A DNA stretch of 64,000 bases from Paracidovorax anthurii (GTDB taxonomy: Bacteria; Pseudomonadota; Gammaproteobacteria; Burkholderiales; Burkholderiaceae_C): assembly GCF_003269065.1 (NCBI RefSeq), contig NZ_QLTA01000005.1:1-64000 (forward strand), read 5' to 3'. The stretch's first letter is position 1. Every line of letters starts with the position of its first letter. Under the pieces are notes generated by a model that searched no databases, was not told where the DNA came from, and worked only from the letters and a program-made list of their open reading frames with translations. Shown piece by piece: positions 26,186-33,318 of this stretch. The translations under genes and the position numbers were made by a program.

Positions 26186-26593
26186 ATGAAGACCAAACCC
26201 GAGCTTGAATTCGCCGACGTCAAGAAGATCGCCGCCGCCGCCGAGGCGGAGGCCCTGCGCAACGGCTGGGCGGTGACCATCGCCATCGTCGATGATGGCG
26301 GCCACCTCCTGTCGCTGCAGCGCCTGGACGGCGCGGCTCCCGTGTCGTCCCACATCGCTCCGGCCAAGGCCCGCACCTCCGCCCTGGGCCGCAAGGAGAG
26401 CAAGGCGTACGAGGACATCATCAACGGTGGCCGCACCGCGTTCCTCACGGCGCCCTTCATCGACGGCCTCCTCGAAGGCGGCGTGCCGATCCTCAAGGAT
26501 GGCCAGTGCCTGGGGGCCGTGGGCGTGAGCGGCGTGAAGTCCACCGAGGACGCGCAGATCGCCCGCGCGGGCATCGCGGCCATCGGTCTCTGA
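26186..26593 (+). CDS. GlcG/HbpS-family heme-binding-like protein
   Basis: 135 aa, cytoplasmic, family DUF336/HbpS-like. Seen: GWAVTIAIVDDGGHLLSLQR, the segment HIAPAKARTSALGRKES and GGVPILKDGQCLGAVGVSG, all hallmarks. Family members include GlcG of glycolate operons and the heme-degrading/heme-binding HbpS; none of the glycolate genes is near, while the heme gene hemP is 174 bp downstream on the other strand, which fits a heme or corrinoid role. The ATG at 26186 is the first in the conserved frame. The frame is open far upstream, antisense to the BI-1 gene, but this has no family character. A terminator follows. Confidence 0.85.
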   Translation: MKTKPELEFADVKKIAAAAEAEALRNGWAVTIAIVDDGGHLLSLQRLDGAAPVSSHIAPAKARTSALGRKESKAYEDIINGGRTAFLTAPFIDGLLEGGVPILKDGQCLGAVGVSGVKSTEDAQIARAGIAAIGL

Positions 26594-26621
26594 GGCGGGC
26601 CGCAAGGCCTGGCGCCCAAAG

Positions 26622-26651
26622 AAAAACCGGCCTCGTGGAGGCCGGTTTTTT
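26622..26651 (+). terminator. Rho-independent terminator after the GlcG-like gene
   Basis: Eight-bp stem CCGGCCTC/GAGGCCGG (26627-26634, 26638-26645) with GTG loop, followed by six T; five A precede it, so it may also stop minus-strand transcripts. Confidence 0.9.
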
Positions 26652-26674
26652 CATGGAGGCGTGTTTCTGCGTGG

Positions 26675-26766
26675 AAAAAGAGCCTGGCTACGCGGGTGAA
26701 CCGTTGGCTGGCCAATACGACCCGGCGGGCACTGAACGGCGCCCGGGAGTCGCCCCACGATGAAAC
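26675..26766 (-). ncRNA. Candidate iron-responsive small RNA, copy B, in the hemP 3' UTR
   Basis: The element begins one base-pair block after the hemP stop (26767-26769) with GTTTCATCGTGGGGCGACTC and ends with CGCGTAGCCAGGCT plus C and five T at 26679-26675. Alignment with copy A at 17223 shows identical 5' and 3' blocks, a middle hairpin that differs in sequence but keeps pairing (GGGC/GCCC here), and a GCGACTC/GGGTCGT outer stem. It is transcribed at least as the tail of the Fur-controlled hemP mRNA and could be released by processing, or have its own start inside hemP. I recall a Burkholderia iron sRNA (BrrF) described in a Fur-regulated context; whether this is the same family was not checked. 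Confidence 0.6.
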
Positions 26767-26985
26767 CTATTTGGTCAGGATCAGCTTGCCGAGCTTCGTG
26801 GCCTGCAGGCGGTAGATGGAGCCGTTGTGGAAGATCGCCACGGTTTTCTGGCCCTTGAGCAACTCGCTGCTGTCGACCGCGGGAGCGGCCGACTGGCGAC
26901 CGTGGGCGTCTCCCTGCCGGTCATGAAGACCCGTGGAGCCGAAAAAGGCCGCGGAAGAAGGCATGGCAGTCAGGCTGGCGTGCAT
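26767..26985 (-). CDS. hemP: Hemin uptake protein HemP
   Basis: 72 aa. The C-terminal half is the HemP family core: ELLKGQKTVAIFHNGSIYRLQ followed by ATKLGKLILTK at the end. The N-terminus is variable. In betaproteobacteria HemP/HmuP can act as an activator of heme receptor genes and is strongly Fur-repressed. A near-consensus Fur box lies 30 bp upstream (27015-27033). No heme receptor is adjacent here, although tonB-exbB-exbD and bfd are. The stop codon runs directly into the candidate sRNA element. Confidence 0.9.
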   Translation of the reverse strand: MHASLTAMPSSAAFFGSTGLHDRQGDAHGRQSAAPAVDSSELLKGQKTVAIFHNGSIYRLQATKLGKLILTK

Positions 26986-27014
26986 GGGATGGAACCTCGG
27001 TGCGTTGGCAATGA

Positions 27015-27033
27015 GGTAATGATAACCATTCTC
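27015..27033. promoter_or_regulatory. Fur box upstream of hemP
   Basis: GGTAATGATAACCATTCTC matches the consensus GATAATGATAATCATTATC at 16 of 19 positions by eye. It lies 30 bp upstream of the hemP start codon, where it would cover the promoter. Confidence 0.85.
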
Positions 27034-27079
27034 AACTGATCGTCAAGACCCGAAACCGATTCTCTTGCAAGAATTTGTC

Positions 27080-27487
27080 TCATTGCGGATCGGTCACGAA
27101 ACCGATCTTGCGCACCCCGGCGCGCTGGGCCGCCGACATGGCCTGCGCCACGCGCTCGTAGCGCACTTCCTTGTCGCCGCGGATGTGCAGGTCCGGCTGC
27201 GGGTCCTTGGCGGCCTCGGCCTTCAGGCGGGGCTCCAGCTCCTCGTCGCCGATGGAGGTCTCGTTCCAGTGGTACTTGCCATCGGCGGTGACGCTCAGCC
27301 GGATGGTCTCGGGCTTGATGTCCTCGCGCTGGTTGGAGGCGCGCGGCAGATCCACCGGCACCGCGTGCTTCATCACGGGCACGGTGATGATGAAGATGAT
27401 GAGCAGCACCAGCATGACGTCCACCAGGGGCGTCATGTTGATCTCGTTCATCACCTCGTCGGCGTCTTCCTGGGTTCCGAAAGCCAT
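27080..27487 (-). CDS. exbD: Biopolymer transport protein ExbD
   Basis: Subunit of the TonB-ExbB-ExbD energy complex, 135 aa. Short cytoplasmic N-terminus, then EINMTPLVDVMLVLLIIFII with the essential Asp in the single TM (PLVDV, Asp23), then a periplasmic domain (LHIRGDKEVRYERVAQAM, typical ExbD/TolR fold). It starts 6 bp after the exbB stop, so it is cotranscribed with exbB and tonB. It powers TonB-dependent receptors such as the one at 10417. Confidence 0.95.
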   Translation of the reverse strand: MAFGTQEDADEVMNEINMTPLVDVMLVLLIIFIITVPVMKHAVPVDLPRASNQREDIKPETIRLSVTADGKYHWNETSIGDEELEPRLKAEAAKDPQPDLHIRGDKEVRYERVAQAMSAAQRAGVRKIGFVTDPQ

Positions 27488-27493
27488 GGCGCA

Positions 27494-28210
27494 TCAGCCT
27501 TTCTTGATGGGCAGGACCTTGGCTTGCTCGCCCGGAGCGCTCACGCGGGCGCCGGTGACGAAGTAGGCGTGCAGGTCGTGCGCGAAGCTGTTGAGGTTGT
27601 TCAGGATCGACTTGTTGCCGCGCACCAGGGCGTTGTAGCCCAGCACGGCGGGAATGGCCACGGCCAGGCCCAGCGCGGTCATGATCAGCGCCTCGCCGAT
27701 CGGGCCGGCCACCTTGTCGATGGTCGACTGGCCCGAAGCGCCGATGGCCACCAGCGCGTGGTAGATGCCCCAGACGGTGCCGAAGAGGCCGATGAACGGC
27801 GCGGTGGAGCCCACCGATGCCAGGATGGCGAGGCCCGACTGCAGGCGCGCGGTGAATTCGTCGATGCAGTTGCGCAGGCTGCGCGTGATCCAGTCGCTCA
27901 CATCGAGGCTGTCGTGCAGGTGCGCCTTGGTGTTGCGGTGGTGGGCGGTGGCTTCGCGGCCTTCCAGCGCGAGGTGGCGGAACGGGTTCGCGGGGTCGTT
28001 GCCCAGCTTTTCCATGCCGGCGGCGAAATCCTCGCTGTGCCAGAAGTCGCGCGCCGACCGGGCGTGCTTCTTGAACTTGATGATGTCCATGGCCTTGATG
28101 AGGATCACGATCCACGAGGCGAGGGACATGCCGAGCAGCAGCACGGCGACGGCGCGGGTGACGAAATCACCCTGGGTCCAGACGTTGGCAATGCCGAAAT
28201 GCGATTCCAT
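27494..28210 (-). CDS. exbB: Biopolymer transport protein ExbB
   Basis: Pentameric proton channel of the TonB system, 238 aa with three TM segments. Features: SLASWIVILIKAMDIIKFKK (TM1 end), GSTAPFIGLFGTVWGIYHAL, the MotA/TolQ/ExbB signature, and GEALIMTALGLAVAIPAVLGYN with the functional Glu of TM3. The ATG at 28210 has a good ribosome site AGGAG 7 bp upstream. The frame stays open far upstream through tonB, which is chance. It lies 35 bp after tonB. Confidence 0.95.
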   Translation of the reverse strand: MESHFGIANVWTQGDFVTRAVAVLLLGMSLASWIVILIKAMDIIKFKKHARSARDFWHSEDFAAGMEKLGNDPANPFRHLALEGREATAHHRNTKAHLHDSLDVSDWITRSLRNCIDEFTARLQSGLAILASVGSTAPFIGLFGTVWGIYHALVAIGASGQSTIDKVAGPIGEALIMTALGLAVAIPAVLGYNALVRGNKSILNNLNSFAHDLHAYFVTGARVSAPGEQAKVLPIKKG

Positions 28211-28245
28211 GAGAACTCCTGAAGCTGTAGAGATATTCGAGACGT

Positions 28246-28941
28246 TTATTCGAGAACGAAATTGACCGGAACGAGGTTCCACATGGTTTCCGGCACGCCG
28301 TTGCGTTTGCCGGGCACGAATTTCCAGCGCATCACGGCATCGATCGCCTGCCGGTCCAGGCGTTCGTACCCGCTGGATTTGTTGATCTCGACTTTCTGGG
28401 GCAATCCATCGGTGCCGATCAGCACGCGCAGCACGACCTTGCCCTGTTCGCCAAGACGTCGGCTGATGGCCGGGTAGGTCGGCTTCGGATTGTTCAGATA
28501 GGCCGCATCGCTGGAAGGTAACTCGATCCTGGGCGGCGCCGGAGGGGCCGGTGGCGCGGGGGGCGCCAGCGGAGCCATCGGTGCGGCGATCGGGGGCGCG
28601 GGCGGCTGGGGCTCGGTGGTGCCGACGGGCGCGTTGGGCGCCGGCGTGGGGTCGGCAATCGCCACGGGCATCGGGGCCGGGCGGGGCGCGGGAGTGCGCG
28701 GCGCCGGCTTGGGCGGTGGCGGGGCGGGCTTGGGAGGCGGTGGAACCGGAGGCGCGGGCGGAGCGGGCGGCGAGATGAACTCGCTCAGGACCTCCGCGGG
28801 CACGATGATCTCGGCGGCCTTGCGCATCAGCCCGGATTGGAGGGCCCACAGGCCCGCGACGTGCAGCAGCACGACCGATCCTGCGATCACCGCATTGCGG
28901 CTCACGCCCCGGGGGGAGCCATAGCGATCAAACTGGGACAT
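28246..28941 (-). CDS. tonB: Energy transducer TonB
   Basis: 231 aa. One N-terminal TM anchor (about residues 17-37), a long Pro-rich spacer made of PPAP/PPKPAP repeats (about 55-135) that spans the periplasm, and a C-terminal TonB domain from about 150 (YLNNPKPTYPAISRRLGEQG, KVVLRVLIGTDGLPQKVEI, SGYERLDRQAIDAVMRWKF). First of the three genes tonB-exbB-exbD; bfd lies 112 bp upstream on the same strand, so the whole set may share the bfd promoter. Couples the proton gradient to outer-membrane receptors. Confidence 0.95.
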   Translation of the reverse strand: MSQFDRYGSPRGVSRNAVIAGSVVLLHVAGLWALQSGLMRKAAEIIVPAEVLSEFISPPAPPAPPVPPPPKPAPPPPKPAPRTPAPRPAPMPVAIADPTPAPNAPVGTTEPQPPAPPIAAPMAPLAPPAPPAPPAPPRIELPSSDAAYLNNPKPTYPAISRRLGEQGKVVLRVLIGTDGLPQKVEINKSSGYERLDRQAIDAVMRWKFVPGKRNGVPETMWNLVPVNFVLE

Positions 28942-29012
28942 AGGGAAGATATCTGCAGCCGGCGCGGCGGCAGGCCGCGAGCGCCGGTGAACGGGAAAAC
29001 CGGTGGAGTAGG

Positions 29013-29087
29013 TTACTTACGGAAGATCCACCACATGGATCCCACGACGAAGATCAGGCTGCCAGCGAGGATGCTGAGGAGTTCCAT
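29013..29087 (-). CDS. Possible 24-residue membrane peptide
   Basis: A short frame overlapping the last 34 bp of bfd encodes MELLSILAGSLIFVVGSMWW followed by IFRK: a single helix with a basic end, like known small membrane proteins. It lies between bfd and tonB in the same direction. The ribosome site (GGAAAG, 7 bp upstream) is reasonable. With so short a frame chance is a real alternative; conservation in relatives would decide. Confidence 0.45.
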   Translation of the reverse strand: MELLSILAGSLIFVVGSMWWIFRK

Positions 29088-29326
29088 GCTTTGCTTTCCA
29101 GGATGGAGTTGGCAAGCTGGATCGTTTGCGGCGCGGATTCCTTGTGCAGGGCGGCAACCGGGTGCGAAACACTGCATTGCGCCACGAGATCCCGGGCGCA
29201 GGATTCGCAGCGACCGCACTGGGTGGCGACGCCGAGTTCGAACTGGATTTCGTCGAAGCTCAGGCCCGCATGCGCATGGCGTGCGATCTCGCGATCAGAA
29301 ACCCGGCGGCATACACAGACGATCAT
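29054..29326 (-). CDS. bfd: Bacterioferritin-associated ferredoxin
   Basis: [2Fe-2S] protein, 90 aa, that reduces bacterioferritin cores to release stored iron. The start MIVCVCRRVSDREI gives Cys4 and Cys6, and TQCGRCESC gives the second pair, the Bfd pattern C-x-C and C-x2-C. The tail after residue 60 is longer than in E. coli Bfd (64 aa) and unconserved. No bacterioferritin gene is next to it in this window. A strong dyad about 30 bp upstream (29356-29398) marks the control region; low-iron induction is expected for the family. Confidence 0.9.
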   Translation of the reverse strand: MIVCVCRRVSDREIARHAHAGLSFDEIQFELGVATQCGRCESCARDLVAQCSVSHPVAALHKESAPQTIQLANSILESKAWNSSASSLAA

Positions 29327-29355
29327 GGGACTGCAGTGGTGGCTGGCTGTTATCG

Positions 29356-29398
29356 ATGAATTGATTATAAATGCGAATTCATCGCATTTGCAATTCAT
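29356..29398. promoter_or_regulatory. Nested dyad in the bfd-tonB promoter (Fur-like)
   Basis: Inner inverted repeat AAATGCGA-ATTCA-TCGCATTT (29369-29389) lies within an outer one ATGAATTG/CAATTCAT (29356-29363, 29391-29398). The inner part TGCGAAT-T-CATCGCA resembles the Fur 7-1-7 form TGAGAAT-N-ATTCTCA with G/C swaps. Likely the operator for bfd and the tonB set; Fur is the best guess. Confidence 0.5.
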
Positions 29399-29492
29399 TG
29401 GATATTTCCATTGTAAGGATCTTTGCCGAACCCCAGGGTTCCCGCGATCGGCCGCGTGGTTTGTTGCAAGGGGTTGCCGGCCGGTCCGGGCG

Positions 29493-29515
29493 AAAAAAAA
29501 CCCGGCAGGGCCGGG
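29493..29515 (-). terminator. Rho-independent terminator of the phasin gene
   Basis: Minus strand: CCCGGC-CCTGC-like stem (29501-29515, CCCGG/CCGGG) followed by eight T (29500-29493), 74 bp after the phasin stop. Confidence 0.85.
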
Positions 29516-29588
29516 TTTTGAATTGGATCCCTGAAACGTGCGCTTCGAGAGGATCCAAGGAGACAAATGGTACTGGCGAAGCCGGTGC

Positions 29589-30146
29589 TCAGCGCTTGCG
29601 TGCCGCGGCTGCAGTGGCCGTGGCGGCCGCGTTGGTGGCCGTGCTGGTGACGGCGTTGAAGTTGGCTTCAGCCACGTCGCTGGCCTGCTTGACGGCCTTT
29701 TGCACGCTCTCGAAGGCATTGTTGGCGGCGGACACGGCGCTCTTGAACACGGCCACGCCGGTTTCGCTGCCTGCGGGGGCATTCTTGGCTGCGGTGTCGA
29801 CCAGGTTGCTGAAGTTGCGCTGGATCTCTGCAGCCTGGGCTTCGAAGGTGCGACCGAATTCAGCGGTGGTGCCGGACGCGATCTCATAGAGGTGGCGGTT
29901 GTAGGCGGCGGTCTTCTCGGCCAGGGGCTGGAAGACGCTGGCTTGCAGGGACAGCAGTTCCTGGGCGTCCTTCACCGACAGCAGGGCCTGGGTGTGGGTG
30001 GCGGCTTCCGCCAGGGTGGCGCGCGAGGCCGTCACGTTCAACTCCACCAGCTTTTCCACGCCTTCGAAGGCCTTGGTCGTCAGCCCGAAGAGGGTGTCGA
30101 GGTGGGCCTTGTGGGAAGCGAGAACTTGCTCGGGGGTCAGCGACAT
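29589..30146 (-). CDS. phaP: Phasin, PHA-granule-associated protein
   Basis: 185 aa, amphipathic helical protein coating polyhydroxyalkanoate granules. The start [20 protein letters not shown] is the betaproteobacterial phasin signature; later [20 protein letters not shown] and a low-complexity Ala/Thr-rich tail ending AAARKR complete the family pattern. ATG has a strong ribosome site GGAGG. It is transcribed alone, with a terminator behind it and PhaR-type palindromes upstream, and indicates that the organism stores PHA. Confidence 0.93.
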   Translation of the reverse strand: MSLTPEQVLASHKAHLDTLFGLTTKAFEGVEKLVELNVTASRATLAEAATHTQALLSVKDAQELLSLQASVFQPLAEKTAAYNRHLYEIASGTTAEFGRTFEAQAAEIQRNFSNLVDTAAKNAPAGSETGVAVFKSAVSAANNAFESVQKAVKQASDVAEANFNAVTSTATNAAATATAAAARKR

Positions 30147-30271
30147 GGTGTATCTCCTCTGGAAGGTGTCCTCGGATGGACGGGGTGGATGGAGCCGCGC
30201 TACGCCTTGCTCATGTTGCAGTGCAGCATGGGGTTTATTCTAGGAGCTTGGGCGCAGGGTGCAAGCGTTTT

Positions 30272-30286
30272 TGCTGCATCGCAGCA
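30272..30286. promoter_or_regulatory. PhaR-type operator candidate upstream of the phasin gene
   Basis: TGCTGCATCGCAGCA is a perfect palindrome containing CTGC-N3-GCAG, close to the TGC-rich sites reported for the phasin repressor PhaR. A second TGCAGTGCA palindrome is at 30217-30225, nearer the gene. The promoter itself was not resolved. Confidence 0.5.
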
Positions 30287-30366
30287 TTTTTAGAGGCCTG
30301 CCTCGAAAAGCGCGCGGCCTCGCCATGGCGATGGGGCCGGAGCCCTGGCTGGCAGAATGCGCCGGC

Positions 30367-30843
30367 ATGACGCCGCCCAAGCCTTCCTCCGACGCTGCCG
30401 CCGCGCGGCGGGTGCCCGAGCCTCGCTCCTGCTACCCCGTCTTTCATCCCATCACCACCCGCTGGATGGACAACGACATCTACGGGCATGTCAACAACGT
30501 CGTCTATTACAGCTGGTTCGACACGGCGGTGAATGCCTACCTGATCGGGCAGGGTGCCCTGGACATCCACGGCGGGGAGGTCATCGGCCTCGTGGTGGAG
30601 ACGCAGTGCAATTATTTCGCTCCGCTCGCGTTTCCCCAGGCGATCGATGCCGGCATCCGGGTGGCGCGCCTGGGATCGACGAGCGTGCGCTATGAAGTGG
30701 GGCTGTTCGCGCAGGGCGAGCCGCTGTCGGCCGCAGCGGGGCATTTCGTGCACGTGTATGTCGATCGCCGGAGCCGCCGCCCATGCGCCTTGCCGGATGC
30801 GCTTCGCGAGGCGCTGGAGCCGCTGCGGCGCGATGCCGCCTGA
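30367..30843 (+). CDS. 4HBT-family acyl-CoA thioesterase
   Basis: Hot-dog-fold thioesterase, 158 aa. Motif [20 protein letters not shown] contains the catalytic Asp in the usual D-x-(N/D)-x-x-x-HVNN arrangement, as in 4-hydroxybenzoyl-CoA thioesterase and YbgC-like proteins. The ATG at 30367 gives the standard offset to that motif. Cytoplasmic; substrate unknown. It lies between the phasin gene (divergent) and ggt (convergent), so is transcribed alone. Confidence 0.88.
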   Translation: MTPPKPSSDAAAARRVPEPRSCYPVFHPITTRWMDNDIYGHVNNVVYYSWFDTAVNAYLIGQGALDIHGGEVIGLVVETQCNYFAPLAFPQAIDAGIRVARLGSTSVRYEVGLFAQGEPLSAAAGHFVHVYVDRRSRRPCALPDALREALEPLRRDAA

Positions 30844-30888
30844 TCGCGGCGCGCTCCGGGCGATCGCCCGGCAGGCCGCGCACTGACG

Positions 30889-30921
30889 AAAAAGCCCGGC
30901 CGCAGCGGGCTGCGGCCGGGC
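30889..30921 (-). terminator. Rho-independent terminator of ggt
   Basis: A perfect 12-bp stem GCCCGGCCGCAG/CTGCGGCCGGGC (30894-30905, 30910-30921) followed on the minus strand by five T (30893-30889), 45 bp past the ggt stop. Confidence 0.92.
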
Positions 30922-30966
30922 CGGGAAATGCGCGGACCCGTCGGGAGCGGTCCGCGCGCAGGGGGC

Positions 30967-32976
30967 TCAGGGCCGGAACGTATCGCCCAGCACCACGCCT
31001 TCGCGGCGGGGGTCCGCGCCGCCCTGCAGCACGTTCTCGCCGTTGCGGCGCACGCGGATGATCGTGGCCGTGCCGCTCGACTGCGCGGAGGTGGAGACCG
31101 TGTGGCCCAGGGCGCGCAGGCCCGTGATCAGCGGGTCGTTGTTGCCGTTGTTGCTGGTGTCGATGTTGGGATGCTCGCCGCCCACCGCCGTGGTGGCGCT
31201 GTTGCTGGCGCCGAAGTCCACGAGCGACGTGGCCTGCTGGGCATCGAGGCCCCAGTCGAGCGCGCCGACCACGGTCTTCACCACGTACTGGATGATGGTG
31301 CCGCCGCCGGGCGAGCCCGTGCCCATGAGGAAGTCGCCCATGCTGCCGTCGGCGGCCTTGCGGAACACCAGGGTCGGCGCCATCGAGCTGCGCGGGCGCT
31401 TGCCGGCCTCGATGCGGTTGGCGACGACGGCGCCGGTGCTGTCGGTGGGCGTGGCCGAGAAGTCGGTGAGCTGGTTGTTCAGCAGGAAGCCCTGGGTCAT
31501 GTGGAAAGAGCCCATGCTGGCTTCCACCGTGGTGGTCATGACCACCGCGTTGCCGTCCTTGTCCACGATGGTGACGTGCGTGGTGCCGCGCTCCTCGATG
31601 GGGACGACGCCGGCCGTGGCCGTGCCGAAGTCGCCGGCCGTTGCGGTGCCCATGCTCCGGGCGGTGCTGATCAGGCCCGCGCGGCTGCTCAGGTAGGACT
31701 TGCTCAGCATGCGCGCCGGGGAGCCGCCGGGCAGGGGCACGAAGTCGGTATCGGCGATGTACCTGTCGCGGTCGGCATAGGCCAGGCGCTCGGCTTCGCT
31801 GATGAGGTGCACGCCCATCACGGTGGGCTTGCCGCCCTCGATGTCGATGTTCGTGGGCTTTTGGCTCGCCAGGTCGAAGTTCTCCAGGATGCCGAGCGCG
31901 GAGGCCACGGTGATGCCGCCTGCGGACGGTGGCGACATGCCGCAGACCCAGTAGTCGCGGTAGGTGGTGCACACCGGGTCGCGGCGCTTGGCGCGGTAGT
32001 TGGTGAGATCGCTCAGCTCCGTGAGGCCGGGCGTGATGGCCACGGCCGGCGTGCCGCCGCTGGTGACCTTGATCTTGTTGACGATGCCCTGCGCGATGGC
32101 GCCGTTGTAGAACGCATCGGCGCCGTTGCGCGCGATGGAGGACAGCGTGTCGGCGTAGGCCGGGTTCCTGAGGGTGGTGCCCAGGGCCTTGGGCGTGCCG
32201 TCGGCGTTGAAGAAGTAGGCCACGGCCTCGGGATCGCGCGCGAGTCCGGCGGCGGAGCCGGAGATGGCGGCGGCCATGCGCCCGCCGATCTGGAAGCCGT
32301 CCCGCGCGAGCTGCACGCCCGGCTGGAACAGTTCGCCCCAGGTGAGTTTGCCGTAGTCGCGGTGGGCCAGCTCGAGCATGCGCACCGCCCCGGGCGTGCC
32401 GATCGAGCGGCCGCTGGCGCGCGCGCCGCCGGGCTGGGGCGTGGTGCGGTCGGCGTCGCTCACCCAGCGCAGGTAGTTTTCGGTGGCGGCCGCCGGCGCG
32501 GTCTCGCGGCCGTCGTAGGCCTGGACCTTTTTCTGCGTGGCGTCATAGTGCAGCATGAAGGCGCCTCCGCCGAGGCCGGAGGATTGCGGCTCCACGAGCC
32601 CCAGCACCATCTGCACGGCCACGGCCGCATCCACGGCGGAGCCGCCCTTGCGGAGCACCTCGCAGCCCGCGCGCGAGGCGAGCGGATTGGCCGTGCTCAC
32701 CATGTACTGCCGGGCGTAGACGGAGGTCTTGCCGACGCGGTAGCCGGAAGCCGGTTCGGGCGCGGCGGGGTCGCCCGGCAGCCCCGAGCCGACCGTGACC
32801 GCGCCGCTGTCGCTCACGACCGCGCAGGCGCTGTCCTGGCTCACGGACGTCGCCGTGCCGCCGCCACCGCTGCCGCCGCAGCCGGCCAGGGCCAGCAGCG
32901 CCGCGGTCAGCACGGCGGAGTAGCACCATGCGGGTTGGATGGAGGAGCGGGCGTTGAACTTGCGAAGTGGACTCAT
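30967..32976 (-). CDS. ggt: Gamma-glutamyltransferase, predicted lipoprotein
   Basis: Cleaves gamma-glutamyl bonds of glutathione and related peptides; an Ntn-hydrolase that self-cleaves into two subunits, 669 aa. The likely new N-terminal nucleophile is Thr465 in EERGTTHVTIVDKDGNAV; NPLASRAGCEVLRKGGSAVDAAVA and GTGSPGGGTIIQYVV are family blocks (substrate and oxyanion sites). Unusual feature: the signal peptide ends in a lipobox (LAGC) followed by a Gly/Ser linker, so it should be membrane-anchored rather than soluble. The ATG at 32976 gives that signal; the frame is open to 33120 without support. Longer than E. coli GGT (580 aa). Monocistronic, with a strong terminator. Confidence 0.92.
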   Translation of the reverse strand: MSPLRKFNARSSIQPAWCYSAVLTAALLALAGCGGSGGGGTATSVSQDSACAVVSDSGAVTVGSGLPGDPAAPEPASGYRVGKTSVYARQYMVSTANPLASRAGCEVLRKGGSAVDAAVAVQMVLGLVEPQSSGLGGGAFMLHYDATQKKVQAYDGRETAPAAATENYLRWVSDADRTTPQPGGARASGRSIGTPGAVRMLELAHRDYGKLTWGELFQPGVQLARDGFQIGGRMAAAISGSAAGLARDPEAVAYFFNADGTPKALGTTLRNPAYADTLSSIARNGADAFYNGAIAQGIVNKIKVTSGGTPAVAITPGLTELSDLTNYRAKRRDPVCTTYRDYWVCGMSPPSAGGITVASALGILENFDLASQKPTNIDIEGGKPTVMGVHLISEAERLAYADRDRYIADTDFVPLPGGSPARMLSKSYLSSRAGLISTARSMGTATAGDFGTATAGVVPIEERGTTHVTIVDKDGNAVVMTTTVEASMGSFHMTQGFLLNNQLTDFSATPTDSTGAVVANRIEAGKRPRSSMAPTLVFRKAADGSMGDFLMGTGSPGGGTIIQYVVKTVVGALDWGLDAQQATSLVDFGASNSATTAVGGEHPNIDTSNNGNNDPLITGLRALGHTVSTSAQSSGTATIIRVRRNGENVLQGGADPRREGVVLGDTFRP

Positions 32977-33318
32977 CCGAAGAACTTTCCTGTTGAAGAA
33001 ACGGGGAGCAATGTAACGGTGTGTTGCAAAAATATGCCGCATAAGCATATGCGGACCATGCCGGGTGTTTTGCCTTGACGGGGTCTGAAAAATACCGCAG
33101 GACGGAATTTTAGATCGCATGCCCGCCGCGCTGTCGCGCAGGCGACGGTCGGGGCGTTCGACGAGTTCCGCGCCATCCGCATGTGCGATCCCGGTGCGCC
33201 ATGCGGGTGCGCGCTTGGTGCCACAATGCCGTGCCGCTCCACGGCTTCAGCAGCTTCCCTCTCCCCCGCGACAGCGCGCCCTGCCTTGGGTGCCGCGTGC
33301 CGCGCCGATGCCTCCGCC
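32977..33318. other. Divergent ggt / pncB intergenic region with a dyad
   Basis: 342 bp. A dyad CCGCATA-AGCA-TATGCGG (33037-33054) lies 61 bp upstream of the ggt start in a locally AT-rich stretch and may be an operator for ggt. The rest, towards pncB, is GC-rich and has no convincing gene; frames starting near 33119 and 33181 are open but unlike any family I recognise. Confidence 0.55.

Noticed and set aside
28211..28849. Extended exbB frame overlapping tonB
   Set aside because: The extension is antisense-like or out-of-frame translation of the Pro-rich tonB segment; exbB has a good ribosome site at its own ATG.
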